A DNA stretch of 64,000 bases. It comes from Bacillota bacterium. GTDB taxonomy: Bacteria; Bacillota; Clostridia; Acetivibrionales; DSM-1351. Under the pieces are notes generated by a model that was not told where the DNA came from, did no database searches, and saw only the letters and a list, made by a program, of their open reading frames with translations. The stretch is taken from NCBI GenBank assembly GCA_023390335.1, contig JAEWCZ010000081.1:134124-198123 (forward strand). Reading direction: 5' to 3'. Position numbers and translations under genes: made by a program. Shown here piece after piece: positions 36,031 through 44,546 of the stretch (positions are counted from its first letter, which is position 1; each line of letters starts with the position of its first letter).

Positions 36031-36876
36031 TTATTCGGGTATAAAAGAAAAATTGTCAATTAACCTGACCTTTCCTATATTAACCGCCATTGCTATCAGA
36101 ACAGGTCTGTCTATAGTGTCAACCTGTTGCATTGTCAGTGCGTCTACAGCTTTTAAGTAATCTATTTTTGCTAACGGCTCCTGATCTATGATATCTTTCA
36201 TTTTCTTTAAAAGAACATCTACTTCCCTACATCCTTCTTTTACCATACCTTTACCAGCAAAGATAGATTTACTGAGTGACAACGCCGCTCTTCTTTCTTC
36301 TCTGTTAAGGTAAGTATTTCGGGAACTTTTTGCAAGTCCGTCTTCTTCACGAATAATAGGACAGCCAACGATTTCAACATCCATGCTTAAATCCCTTACC
36401 ATTCTTTTTATAACTGCAAGCTGCTGTGCATCCTTCTCTCCAAAATAAGCTTTGTCGGGATTGACAATATTCAGTAATTTATTTACAACCGTGCACACTC
36501 CTTTGAAATGCACCGGGCGACTAAGTCCGCATAGCTCCTCAGTAAGCACCGACATATCTACGGAAGTACAGAAACCCTCGGGATACATCTCTTTAGGTTC
36601 GGGGTTGAATATTAAATCCACGCCCAATTCTTCGCAATACTTGGTGTCCTTTTCCAAATCTCTTGGATACTTTTCCAAATCTTCTGTAGGCCCAAATTGT
36701 ATGGGATTTACAAAAATACTAACAACTACTTTTGAATTTTCCCTGGCTTTTGTAATAAGGCTTCCGTGACCTTCATGTAAGTATCCCATAGTAGGAACAA
36801 AACCTATTGATAATCCTTGCTTTTTCCAATCTCTAACTATATTTTTAACTTCATTTATCGTCTTTACTACTTTCAT
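36031..36876 (-). CDS. panC: Pantothenate synthetase (pantoate-beta-alanine ligase)
   Basis: A 281-residue cytoplasmic ligase that joins pantoate and beta-alanine using ATP. It has FVPTMGYLHEGHGSL with the HxGH nucleotide motif, FVNPIQFGPTEDLEKYPR, YFGEKDAQQ and the KMSKS-like KSSRNTYL. Its start overlaps the panB stop by four bases (ATGA), indicating coupling. Confidence 0.95.
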   Translation of the reverse strand: MKVVKTINEVKNIVRDWKKQGLSIGFVPTMGYLHEGHGSLITKARENSKVVVSIFVNPIQFGPTEDLEKYPRDLEKDTKYCEELGVDLIFNPEPKEMYPEGFCTSVDMSVLTEELCGLSRPVHFKGVCTVVNKLLNIVNPDKAYFGEKDAQQLAVIKRMVRDLSMDVEIVGCPIIREEDGLAKSSRNTYLNREERRAALSLSKSIFAGKGMVKEGCREVDVLLKKMKDIIDQEPLAKIDYLKAVDALTMQQVDTIDRPVLIAMAVNIGKVRLIDNFSFIPE

Positions 36877-37736
36877 AACCTACCCTCCGAAATCAACTTC
36901 TCAATAACCACCTTATCTATCTTATAGGAATGTTCAAGTTCCGGAAAAGTTGAGTCCTTTATTTCACTAATATATTTTTTAAATGCTGATTTCATTTCTG
37001 ACCCTAAATCGGCATATTTCTTTACGAATTTAGGAGCTATATTTGAATAAATACCCAGCATATCCTGATACACAAGTACCTGACCATCACAGTATTTTCC
37101 TGCACCTATTCCAATTGTAGGTATGGAAAGTGTATTTGTTATAATTTTTGAAAGCTCTGCAGGAACACATTCCAATACAACAGCGGTTGCACCGGCTGCT
37201 TCAACAGCTTTGGCATCATCAACTAATTTAATGGCAGCTACTTCATCTTTACCCTGTACCTTAAATCCTCCGAAAGAATTTATGGATTGGGGTGTCATAC
37301 CCAAATGTGCTACCAAAGGTATTTTTGCATCTACAATTGCTTTTATCTGAGGACACACTTCCTTGCCCCCTTCAAGCTTTACAGCGTGAGCGTTCCCTTC
37401 CTTTATCAATCTTCCTGCATTTACAACAGCATCATAAACAGAAGTCTGATATGACATGAAAGGCATATCTGCAACAATAAAAGCATATCTAGCTCCTCTT
37501 GCAACTGCTGCTGTATGGTGGATCATGTCCTCCATGGTAACCGATAAAGTATTCTCATAGCCAAGTATAACCATTCCCAGTGAGTCACCCACTAGAATAC
37601 AATTAACTCCTGCTTCATCCATCAATTTTGCTGTAGAATAATCGTAAGCTGTCAGCATACTGATTTTATCGCCGCTTCTTTTCTGATTTTGAATAGTCGC
37701 AGCTGTATTTTTATATCTATTCGCTTCTACTGTCAT
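36873..37736 (-). CDS. panB: 3-methyl-2-oxobutanoate hydroxymethyltransferase
   Basis: A 287-residue TIM-barrel enzyme that adds a hydroxymethyl group from methylene-THF to alpha-ketoisovalerate, the first step of pantoate synthesis. Visible motifs: SMLTAYDYSTAKLMDEAG, CILVGDSLGMVILGYENTL (metal and substrate), VADMPFMSYQ, KLEGG and IGIGAGKYCDGQVLVYQD. Located 26 bp after the PanG-like gene. Confidence 0.95.
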   Translation of the reverse strand: MTVEANRYKNTAATIQNQKRSGDKISMLTAYDYSTAKLMDEAGVNCILVGDSLGMVILGYENTLSVTMEDMIHHTAAVARGARYAFIVADMPFMSYQTSVYDAVVNAGRLIKEGNAHAVKLEGGKEVCPQIKAIVDAKIPLVAHLGMTPQSINSFGGFKVQGKDEVAAIKLVDDAKAVEAAGATAVVLECVPAELSKIITNTLSIPTIGIGAGKYCDGQVLVYQDMLGIYSNIAPKFVKKYADLGSEMKSAFKKYISEIKDSTFPELEHSYKIDKVVIEKLISEGRL

Positions 37737-37762
37737 TCCATCAACGCCCCTATCTTATCTAC

Positions 37763-38608
37763 TTAATTTTGCCCTAAAAGGTGTCCCAATTCAATGTAAT
37801 TTTTTTCAGGGTTTTTTACTTTAGCTATTTCTACTAATTTTCTGGATAACGAAATATATATGTTTTTTTCTTCCTCTGATAAAACCTCAAGATGCTTTCT
37901 TACTGTCATTATATCATTACGCTCGATGGGTCCCGTCAAGGCCTCTGCCAATCCCTGTTTTTCAATATTTTCAATAGAATGACTCATTAGAAAAAGAACC
38001 GATTTTATAGCTTCATCCCGTGTAAACCCGCATTGCTCAAAAATATCCGCTCCCTGTCCGGCAAGAGCAATAGTCTGATTGCTGGCGAAAACAGCCGCAG
38101 CATGATATTTAATTTTTTGAGAAGAATCAATTATTCTGGTATTGTTTCCAAGCCTTTTGAACAATTCCTCAACTTCCTGTAATCGCTCCCGGCTTCCTTC
38201 AATTGTTATCAATGCGTCATATAGTTTTTTATATGAGCTTGTTTTGCTGCTACATGAAAAAAGAGGATGGATTGAATAACCAAATGCCCCTTTTTCGCCA
38301 ATTCCCTTAAATATATCAGATGATAAAGCTCCTGAACAGTGACAGAATATTTTACCTTCTATAGTTAGTTCTTTTACATCTCCCCATACGTTTTCAATAA
38401 TATTATCAGTAGTTGTAATAAATATCATATCACTACGTTTAACAAGCTCCATTACTGATGTATATAATCCAGACCTTGTAAAATCTGCTGCTTCCAGTGC
38501 CGCATTTATATCAGTATCATAATACCCTGTCAGTTCAATATTATTTTGTTCAAAGTACTTTCCCAGAGTATTGCCGATTTTTCCTGCTCCAATAAATCCT
38601 ACGTTCAT
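37763..38608 (-). CDS. panG: Rossmann-fold DUF2520 protein, probable ketopantoate reductase of PanG type
   Basis: A 281-residue two-domain protein: N-terminal NAD(P)-binding VGFIGAGKIGNTLGKYF and a C-terminal helical DUF2520 domain (AAVFASNQTIALAGQGADIF, ALTGPIERND). First gene of the panBCD operon, behind a good promoter. Ketopantoate reductase is the one missing step in the operon and no PanE is visible. PanG-type enzymes described in Francisella and some Firmicutes fill this step; assignment rests on context and fold. Start chosen at the ATG at 38608, eight bases behind GAGGG; a TTG at 38623 overlaps that site. Confidence 0.75.
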   Translation of the reverse strand: MNVGFIGAGKIGNTLGKYFEQNNIELTGYYDTDINAALEAADFTRSGLYTSVMELVKRSDMIFITTTDNIIENVWGDVKELTIEGKIFCHCSGALSSDIFKGIGEKGAFGYSIHPLFSCSSKTSSYKKLYDALITIEGSRERLQEVEELFKRLGNNTRIIDSSQKIKYHAAAVFASNQTIALAGQGADIFEQCGFTRDEAIKSVLFLMSHSIENIEKQGLAEALTGPIERNDIMTVRKHLEVLSEEEKNIYISLSRKLVEIAKVKNPEKNYIELGHLLGQN

Positions 38609-38660
38609 TACAAGTACCCTCAACTAGTCTTTTTGTTGAATACCTAACTTTATTATATAT

Positions 38661-38689
38661 AATATACTTTTTAGAGGTATGCTTGTCAA
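38661..38689 (-). promoter_or_regulatory. Sigma-A promoter of the pan operon
   Basis: TTGACA (38684-38689) and TATATT (38661-38666) on the minus strand are 17 bp apart. The start codon of the first pan-operon gene lies about 50 bp downstream. Confidence 0.75.
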
Positions 38690-38713
38690 CCTTTTACATA
38701 TATGTATATAAAA

Positions 38714-38742
38714 ATACAAGGCTGCAATTTACAGTCTTGTAT
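38714..38742 (-). terminator. Second terminator after glyS
   Basis: ATACAAG and CTTGTAT with inner CTG/CAG pairs form a stem followed on the minus strand by TTTTTATA. It lies just behind the first glyS terminator and just before the pan promoter. Confidence 0.7.
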
Positions 38743-38755
38743 GGAATACTAAATT

Positions 38756-38785
38756 TAAAGCAGGCACAATAAAATGCCTGCTTTA
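38756..38785 (-). terminator. First terminator after glyS
   Basis: A perfect 11-bp stem, TAAAGCAGGCA and TGCCTGCTTTA with an 8-nt loop, 15 bp past the glyS stop. The following minus-strand bases are only moderately U-rich, which may explain the tandem second terminator. Confidence 0.75.
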
Positions 38786-38799
38786 ATATATATAACTAA

Positions 38800-40188
38800 T
38801 TAGAATTCAAACTTATTTTCAAAATATGCCGCAAGATCTTCAATCTTAATTCTAACCTGCTGCATGGTATCTCTTTCTCTTATAGTAACACTCTTGTCTT
38901 CAAGTGAATCAAAGTCAAATGTAATACAATATGGTGTTCCTATTTCATCCTGTCTTCTGTATCTCTTACCTATGCTTCCAGTTTCATCATATTCACAATA
39001 ATATTTCTTGGTCAACATATGGTAAACTTTCTCTGCTTCTTCACCCAATTTCTTTGAAAGGGGAAGAACGGCTATCTTGACAGGTGCTAAAGCAGGATGG
39101 AATTTCAGAACAGTTCTTACGTCACCCTCTGTAACTTCCTCTTCGTTATAAGCGTCACACAGGAAAGCAAGTGTAACTCTGTCAGCACCTAAAGATGGCT
39201 CTATACAATATGGAACATACTTCTCATTGGTAGTAGGATCAAAGTATGACAAGTCATCTTTCGCATGTGTCATGTGCTGTTTCAAGTCAAAGTCAGTTCT
39301 GTCTGCAATTCCCCAAAGTTCTCCCCAACCAAATGGGAAAAGGAACTCAATATCAGTAGTTGCATTACTATAGTGTGAAAGTTCTTCCTTTTCATGATCA
39401 CGGAGTTTGAGGCTATCCTTAGTCATATTCAGGCTTAGGAGCCAGTTATAACAGAAATCCTTCCAGTATTTAAACCACTCTAGGTCTTTTCCGGGTTCAC
39501 AGAAGAATTCAAGCTCCATCTGTTCAAACTCTCTAGTTCTGAATGTAAAATTACCGGGTGTTATTTCATTTCTAAAAGACTTACCTATCTGTCCGATACC
39601 AAATGGTATCTTTTTTCTGGTTGTACGCTGTACATTTTTGAAATTAACAAAAATACCTTGTGCAGTCTCTGGTCTCAAAAATATTTCAGCTTTTGAGTCT
39701 TCAGTAACACCTTGAAAAGTTTTGAACATAAGGTTGAACTTTCTGATTTCAGTGAAGTTTGCAGAACCACAGCCAGGACATTTTACACCTTTATCCTTTA
39801 TGTATTGCATCAACTCTTCATTTTTCAGACCATCAACTCTGAATTCAATATTATTTTCTGCATTCCAATCTTCAATAAGCTTATCTGCTCTATGACGTGT
39901 TTTGCAATCCTTACAGTCAATTAAAGGATCACTGAAACCGCCTACGTGACCTGATGCTACCCAAACCTGAGGGTTCATAAGTATCGCACAGTCAACTCCC
40001 ACATTATATGGACTTTCCTGTATAAACTTACGCCACCAGGCTTTTTTTACGTTATTTTTAAGCTCTACTCCAAGAGGACCGTAGTCCCATGCATTTGCTA
40101 ATCCTCCGTATATATCGGAACCAGGGTAAACAAACCCTCTGTTTTTAGCTAATGCAACTATTTTTTCCATTGTCTTTTCAGCTGCCAC
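38800..40188 (-). CDS. glyS: Glycyl-tRNA synthetase, class II dimeric type
   Basis: A 462-residue eukaryote/archaea-like alpha2 GlyRS that charges tRNA-Gly. N-terminal segment RGFVYPGSDIYGGLANAWDYGPLG, motif 2 FRNEITPGNFTFRTREFEQMELEFF, motif 3 PSLGADRVTLAFL, and a C-terminal anticodon-binding domain (LAPVKIAVLPLSKK, GTPYCITFDF). It starts with GTG behind GGGGGCG. It closes the yicC-remA-gmk-rpoZ-glyS run, 13 bp after rpoZ. Confidence 0.95.
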   Translation of the reverse strand: MAAEKTMEKIVALAKNRGFVYPGSDIYGGLANAWDYGPLGVELKNNVKKAWWRKFIQESPYNVGVDCAILMNPQVWVASGHVGGFSDPLIDCKDCKTRHRADKLIEDWNAENNIEFRVDGLKNEELMQYIKDKGVKCPGCGSANFTEIRKFNLMFKTFQGVTEDSKAEIFLRPETAQGIFVNFKNVQRTTRKKIPFGIGQIGKSFRNEITPGNFTFRTREFEQMELEFFCEPGKDLEWFKYWKDFCYNWLLSLNMTKDSLKLRDHEKEELSHYSNATTDIEFLFPFGWGELWGIADRTDFDLKQHMTHAKDDLSYFDPTTNEKYVPYCIEPSLGADRVTLAFLCDAYNEEEVTEGDVRTVLKFHPALAPVKIAVLPLSKKLGEEAEKVYHMLTKKYYCEYDETGSIGKRYRRQDEIGTPYCITFDFDSLEDKSVTIRERDTMQQVRIKIEDLAAYFENKFEF

Positions 40189-40201
40189 TTTACAACGCCC
40201 C

Positions 40202-40408
40202 CTATTTTATCCCGCTCTTTGTTCTAACATAAGTTATTTTATCCTCTGCTATCTCATGTATAGCAATAGTAACTTCTTTATCGGAGTTAAACTTAGTCAT
40301 TTTGTTTGCTCCGTCCACTAACTGTCTTGCTCTTTTTGCAGCTTCAACTGCTAATGTGTACCTACTGTCTACTTTTTTCATCAATTCATTAATTGAAGGA
40401 TAAATCAT
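40202..40408 (-). CDS. rpoZ: DNA-directed RNA polymerase omega subunit
   Basis: A 68-residue omega subunit: MIYPSINELMKKVDSRYTLAVEAAKRARQL is the conserved N-terminal helix region. It helps assemble RNA polymerase around beta-prime. Placed 18 bp behind gmk, as in most Firmicutes. Confidence 0.93.
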   Translation of the reverse strand: MIYPSINELMKKVDSRYTLAVEAAKRARQLVDGANKMTKFNSDKEVTIAIHEIAEDKITYVRTKSGIK

Positions 40409-40426
40409 TATATAATACCTCCTGTA

Positions 40427-41032
40427 TTACTTGAATAAAATCTCTATCATTTCAGCATTTCTTGATGGTTTTAACCGCTCACTATCTAAAACTTTTTCTA
40501 TATTTAGAACTGCTTGATCAACACTGTCATTTAATATTAAATAATCATACTTTGAAACATATTTAATTTCACTGACAGCCTTTTGCATTCTCTTTTCAAT
40601 AACATCGCTGCACTCTGTAGCTCTACATTCTATACGTCTTCTTAATTCTTCAAAGGATGGCGGAAGAATAAATATAAGTACGGAATCCGGGTACTTTTGC
40701 TTTATTTCAAGAGCCCCTTCAACGGTTATTTCCAATATTATGTCCACACCATTTTCCATGCAGGAGTCAACATATGACTTTGGTGTCCCATAGTAATTGT
40801 CGCAATACTTATCCCACTCAATAAGCGCATCATTCTTTATCATATCCAAAAATTTGCTTTCTGAAACAAAGAAATAGCTCTGACCCTCGATTTCACCTTC
40901 TCGCGGTTTCCTTGTAGTAGCTGAGACAGAATACCTTACGTTATCCCTTTGAGATAACAATTTTTTGCATACCGTACCCTTCCCTGTTCCTGAAGGTCCG
41001 GATACAACAACTAAAAGGCCTTTTTGTTGCAT
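40427..41032 (-). CDS. gmk: Guanylate kinase
   Basis: A 201-residue nucleotide kinase that phosphorylates GMP to GDP. P-loop VVSGPSGTGKGTV, GMP-binding SVSATTRKPREGE and YYGTPKSYVD, and the lid RRIECRATE are visible. Lies between remA and rpoZ with short spacers, part of one operon. Confidence 0.95.
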   Translation of the reverse strand: MQQKGLLVVVSGPSGTGKGTVCKKLLSQRDNVRYSVSATTRKPREGEIEGQSYFFVSESKFLDMIKNDALIEWDKYCDNYYGTPKSYVDSCMENGVDIILEITVEGALEIKQKYPDSVLIFILPPSFEELRRRIECRATECSDVIEKRMQKAVSEIKYVSKYDYLILNDSVDQAVLNIEKVLDSERLKPSRNAEMIEILFK

Positions 41033-41041
41033 GATTTCCTC

Positions 41042-41320
41042 CTACTCGGTAACTGAATCTTCATCGTTATCACTGTCATCGGTGTCCTTGGCATTTAATC
41101 TGTGGGCCACAGTCTCAGGCTGTACCGCTGATAAAATTATATGGTCGCTGTCAGTAATTATTACTGCTCTTGTCCTTCTTCCGTATGTTGCGTCAATCAA
41201 CATACCCCTGTCTCTTGCTTCCTGAATTATTCTTTTTATTGGTGCCGATTCCGGGCTTACAATCGCCACAAGCCTGTTAGCGGAAACAATATTTCCAAAG
41301 CCAATATTTATAAGCTTCAT
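41042..41320 (-). CDS. remA: RemA-like DNA-binding protein (DUF370)
   Basis: A 92-residue member of the DUF370/RemA family: MKLINIGFGNIVSANRLVAIVSPESAPIKR and ATYGRRTRAVIITDSDHIILSA. In Bacillus subtilis RemA activates matrix genes and osmoprotection genes by binding DNA as a ring. The C-terminal tail here is acidic (DTDDSDNDEDSVTE). Gene order yicC-remA-gmk is conserved in Firmicutes. Confidence 0.92.
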   Translation of the reverse strand: MKLINIGFGNIVSANRLVAIVSPESAPIKRIIQEARDRGMLIDATYGRRTRAVIITDSDHIILSAVQPETVAHRLNAKDTDDSDNDEDSVTE

Positions 41321-41336
41321 ACAATCCTCCTGATAT

Positions 41337-42218
41337 CTATTCCATATTCTGAATTTGTTCTCTTATTTTTTCAGCTTCACTTTTTAGTTCCAGAACATTC
41401 TTTGTAATAATTATGTCGTTTGATTTCGAACCGATTGTGTTTATTTCCCTATTTATTTCCTGAACCAAAAAGTCAAGTTTTCTTCCAATAGGTTGTTTCT
41501 TTATGTTTAATATATCTCTTAACTGTGTTAAGTGACTTCCAAGTCTTACCAATTCCTCATCTATACCGCATCTATCAGCAAATATTGCCACTTCCATAGC
41601 AATCCTATTTTCATCAACCGTTTGCTGATTTAATAATTCCTTTATTCTATATTCCAGTTTTTGCTTATATTCAGTAACAACCTGAGGACTTCTTTGAGAA
41701 ATGTCTGAAATAATGGTTTCCATATAATCAGCTTTCTGAAGTAGGCTGTTTCTTAATTCATTTCCCTCTTTTTCTCTCATTTGCAGAAGCGAAGCAATTG
41801 CTAAATCCAATGCATTTTTAAGAACAGACCATAAGTGTTCTTCATCATCTTCATTTTTTTCTATTCTTAAAACATCGGGAAAACGGGAAATAAGCGATAC
41901 ACTCAAGTCATCCTTCAGGCTGTACTTTTCCTTAAGCTTTTCAACTGCCTGTATGTAAGCACTTGCCAGTGGCTCATCAAGTGTGACACTTCTGGAATTA
42001 TCTGAACGGTCTTCAAATGATATATAAATATCTACTTTACCACGAAAAAGGCTTTGAGATGCAACTTCTCTAACTCTTTCCTCAAGGTAACCAATCTGTC
42101 TCGGTAATTTTATATAAAAATCTATATAACGATGGTTTACAGTTTTTATTTCTACAGTAAATTCCTTGCCATTATCACTAAAGGTTCCTCTACCGAAACC
42201 TGTCATACTTCTAACCAT
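41337..42218 (-). CDS. yicC: YicC family endoribonuclease-type protein
   Basis: A 293-residue YicC/YloC protein: RSMTGFGRG at the N-terminus, KTVNHRYIDFYIKLPR, and the C-terminal DUF1732 part EELVRLGSHLTQLRDIL and GRKLDFLVQEINREINTIGSK. Members are reported as endoribonucleases. First gene of the operon, with GGAGG seven bases before the ATG; a TATAAT at 42280-42285 is a likely -10 but the -35 is weak. Confidence 0.92.
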   Translation of the reverse strand: MVRSMTGFGRGTFSDNGKEFTVEIKTVNHRYIDFYIKLPRQIGYLEERVREVASQSLFRGKVDIYISFEDRSDNSRSVTLDEPLASAYIQAVEKLKEKYSLKDDLSVSLISRFPDVLRIEKNEDDEEHLWSVLKNALDLAIASLLQMREKEGNELRNSLLQKADYMETIISDISQRSPQVVTEYKQKLEYRIKELLNQQTVDENRIAMEVAIFADRCGIDEELVRLGSHLTQLRDILNIKKQPIGRKLDFLVQEINREINTIGSKSNDIIITKNVLELKSEAEKIREQIQNME

Positions 42219-42423
42219 ATTTGCCTCCGGTAACTGCGATAAAATTTAACCCAAAAAATAACTATTAATCCCGCTTAGTATTATAACACAAATTTGCAGA
42301 ATTTAAAGGATAAATTACTACTTTTCATATATTTTTATCAATTTACTTCAATTTACTAATGTTTTTACTTTTCTACGTTATTTTCTAATAAAACGTGATT
42401 TTACTGCAATTTTATAAAAAATA

Positions 42424-42448
42424 AAATGGAGGACATTATCCCCCATTT
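42424..42448 (-). terminator. Terminator of the hrcA-to-cheY operon
   Basis: AAATGGGGG and CCTCCATTT form a 9-bp stem with one mismatch, followed on the minus strand by TTATTTTTTATAAAA, 18 bp past the cheY-like stop. Confidence 0.7.
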
Positions 42449-42465
42449 ATATAATAGACATATTA

Positions 42466-42837
42466 TCAGAGATTTATAACATTTTCGATTGCTTGTTGGA
42501 CTCTGGTTTTATCAAAAGGTTTAACAATAAAATCTTTAGCTCCCATTTTTATTGCATCTATTACCATAGCCTGCTGACCCATTGCAGATACCATTATTAT
42601 CTTGGTAGCAGGACTTACTTCCAATATTTCCTTTATTGCCATGATTCCATCCATCTCAGGCATTGTAATATCAAGAGTCATAATGTCAGGTTGATTACGC
42701 TTTGCCTGCTCTATAGCTTCACGACCATTGGCACCTTCACCTACAACGTGATAGATTGTATTTTCTTCGATCATTCTCTTTATTAAAGTTCTCATAAATA
42801 CTGCATCATCAACAACAACAAATTTAAGTTCTCCCAT
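42466..42837 (-). CDS. CheY-like stand-alone response regulator
   Basis: A 123-residue receiver domain: acidic pair D10-D11, phospho-acceptor D56 (TLDITMPEMDG), Ser/Thr switch MVSA and Lys in VKPF. With no output domain it resembles CheY and probably acts on the flagellar switch or another protein. Start at the ATG at 42837, nine bases behind AGGAG, so it overlaps the rsmE end by 14 bp. The link to a 16S rRNA methylase gene is unusual; no chemotaxis gene lies nearby. Confidence 0.88.
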   Translation of the reverse strand: MGELKFVVVDDAVFMRTLIKRMIEENTIYHVVGEGANGREAIEQAKRNQPDIMTLDITMPEMDGIMAIKEILEVSPATKIIMVSAMGQQAMVIDAIKMGAKDFIVKPFDKTRVQQAIENVINL

Positions 42838-43576
42838 TAGACACATCTCCTAATTCATACATCATAAGTGATAAAGCTACCATGCCTGCAGTTTCCGTGC
42901 GTAGGATCCTTGGTCCCAGAGATATTTTCTGTATCCCGCTGTCTTGTGCCAGTTGAATTTCTTTGTCTTCAAACCCGCCTTCAGGACCAATCATAATACT
43001 TCCACTGGTAACTCCTTGATGTCGGGCCACAATATTTTTAAATCCAACCGCACTTTCCTTCTCATAAGGAATGACCGCCAGTTGGGCTTCGGATGCCATT
43101 ACAACAGCTTCTTTAAAAGTTATAGGATAATGAATATTGGGGATTATTCCCCTATTGCACTGCTTTGCAGCCTCTCTTGCTATCTTTTGCCATCTTACAA
43201 GCTTACTTTGAGCATCCTTATCAGTATTTATCCTTGTAACACAGCGTTCTGTTATTACAGGAACTATCCCACATACCCCAAGTTCAACACATTTCTGAAT
43301 AATTAACTCCATCTTGTCCGACTTAGGCAAGCCTTGAAACAAGGTAACTTTTAATGCCGATTCAGTATAGTTTTTATTTATATCAATTATTGAGCATATA
43401 ATTGAACTATCATTGATATTTTCTATTTCCGCTGTATAATCAAATCCACCACAGCATACAAGTACTTGATCCTTTATCTTAGCACGAAGTACTTTCTTTA
43501 AGTGCTGAAAATCCTCTCCAATTATACTAACTCTGCCATTCCCTATTTGAGATTCTTCTACAAAGTATCTGGACAT
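42824..43576 (-). CDS. rsmE: 16S rRNA (uracil-1498-N3)-methyltransferase
   Basis: A 250-residue SPOUT-fold methylase of the RsmE family: N-terminal PUA-like domain (HLKKVLRAKIKDQVLVCCG), then QKCVELGVCGIVPVITERCV and the SAM knot IMIGPEGGFEDKEI with LGPRILRTETA. It methylates U1498 of 16S rRNA. Overlaps prmA by 19 bp, as is typical downstream of dnaJ-prmA. Confidence 0.94.
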   Translation of the reverse strand: MSRYFVEESQIGNGRVSIIGEDFQHLKKVLRAKIKDQVLVCCGGFDYTAEIENINDSSIICSIIDINKNYTESALKVTLFQGLPKSDKMELIIQKCVELGVCGIVPVITERCVTRINTDKDAQSKLVRWQKIAREAAKQCNRGIIPNIHYPITFKEAVVMASEAQLAVIPYEKESAVGFKNIVARHQGVTSGSIMIGPEGGFEDKEIQLAQDSGIQKISLGPRILRTETAGMVALSLMMYELGDVSNGRT

Positions 43577-44508
43577 TTAAACACCATTGCCACCCATTCT
43601 CCCATTTCAAGAGTTTCTATCCGTGACATCCCGCTTTTTTCACAAGCGTCTATTACTTCCTGCTTTCTTTCTTTGATAATACCTGAAGTAATAAACAAAG
43701 ATTCCTTTTTTAAATAATAAGGTATATGGGAGGACAAGTCAATAATTACATTTGCTATTATATTAGCTACTATTATATCGCATTTATGTTCTTCCTGCTT
43801 TAAATCAGATAATATTGCCTTGTACGCCGATACTTTTGATATTTCCTGATTCAGTTCGATATTTTCCCTCGCAACTTTTACTGCAACTTCGTCTATATCA
43901 ATGGCTTCAACTTTTTTTGCACCTAGTTTCGCTGCTATTATTGAAAGAATACCTGTGCCGCAGCCAATATCAAGAACCTCTGTATCATCCTTCATGTACT
44001 TATCGAGCAGTATAGAACACATCTGCGTTGTTTCGTGAGTCCCTGTTCCAAAGGCCATTCCAGGGTCCATTTGTATAATTATTTCGTTACCTTTTGGACT
44101 ATAATTTTCCCAAGTAGGTTTAATGACTATTCTGTCTGTAAGCTGCAGTGGCTTATAGTACTTTTTCCAAGCTGTAGACCAGTCCTCATCATCTACTTCT
44201 CCGTACCCCTCAAGCCCTTTTCCAATATCTAAAAATTGGGAAATATTTCCCAAACCGTCGTTTATTTTCTTTAACAGCTCGTCTATATTATTTCCACTCT
44301 GGAAATATGCCTGTATAATAACGTCCTCACCTAATGATTCAAGGAATTCGTCATCCGCATAGTCTAGAGTATTTGGTTTTAATATTTCTTTTTTAATATC
44401 AAAAGGGTCCTTAATAGCCACGCCCCCGGCACCCATTGTTGTAAGCATCTCTGATACAGCGTCACTCGCTTCGTCTGTAGTGTTTACTCGTATTTCATAC
44501 CATTTCAT
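43558..44508 (-). CDS. prmA: Ribosomal protein L11 methyltransferase
   Basis: A 316-residue class I methyltransferase: N-terminal substrate domain and the SAM motif VLDIGCGTGILSIIAAKLGA with IDIDEVAVKVARENIELN and IVANIIANVI. It trimethylates ribosomal protein L11. Located 38 bp behind dnaJ in the heat-shock operon. Confidence 0.94.
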   Translation of the reverse strand: MKWYEIRVNTTDEASDAVSEMLTTMGAGGVAIKDPFDIKKEILKPNTLDYADDEFLESLGEDVIIQAYFQSGNNIDELLKKINDGLGNISQFLDIGKGLEGYGEVDDEDWSTAWKKYYKPLQLTDRIVIKPTWENYSPKGNEIIIQMDPGMAFGTGTHETTQMCSILLDKYMKDDTEVLDIGCGTGILSIIAAKLGAKKVEAIDIDEVAVKVARENIELNQEISKVSAYKAILSDLKQEEHKCDIIVANIIANVIIDLSSHIPYYLKKESLFITSGIIKERKQEVIDACEKSGMSRIETLEMGEWVAMVFKCPDTL

Positions 44509-44546
44509 ATTTATCCGTTTGCCTCCATGAGCAGTAAATTTCGTAA

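Noticed and set aside
42219..42423. Possible RNA gene upstream of yicC
   Set aside because: AT-rich sequence with only a -10-like box; no stable stem or conserved RNA motif was seen.
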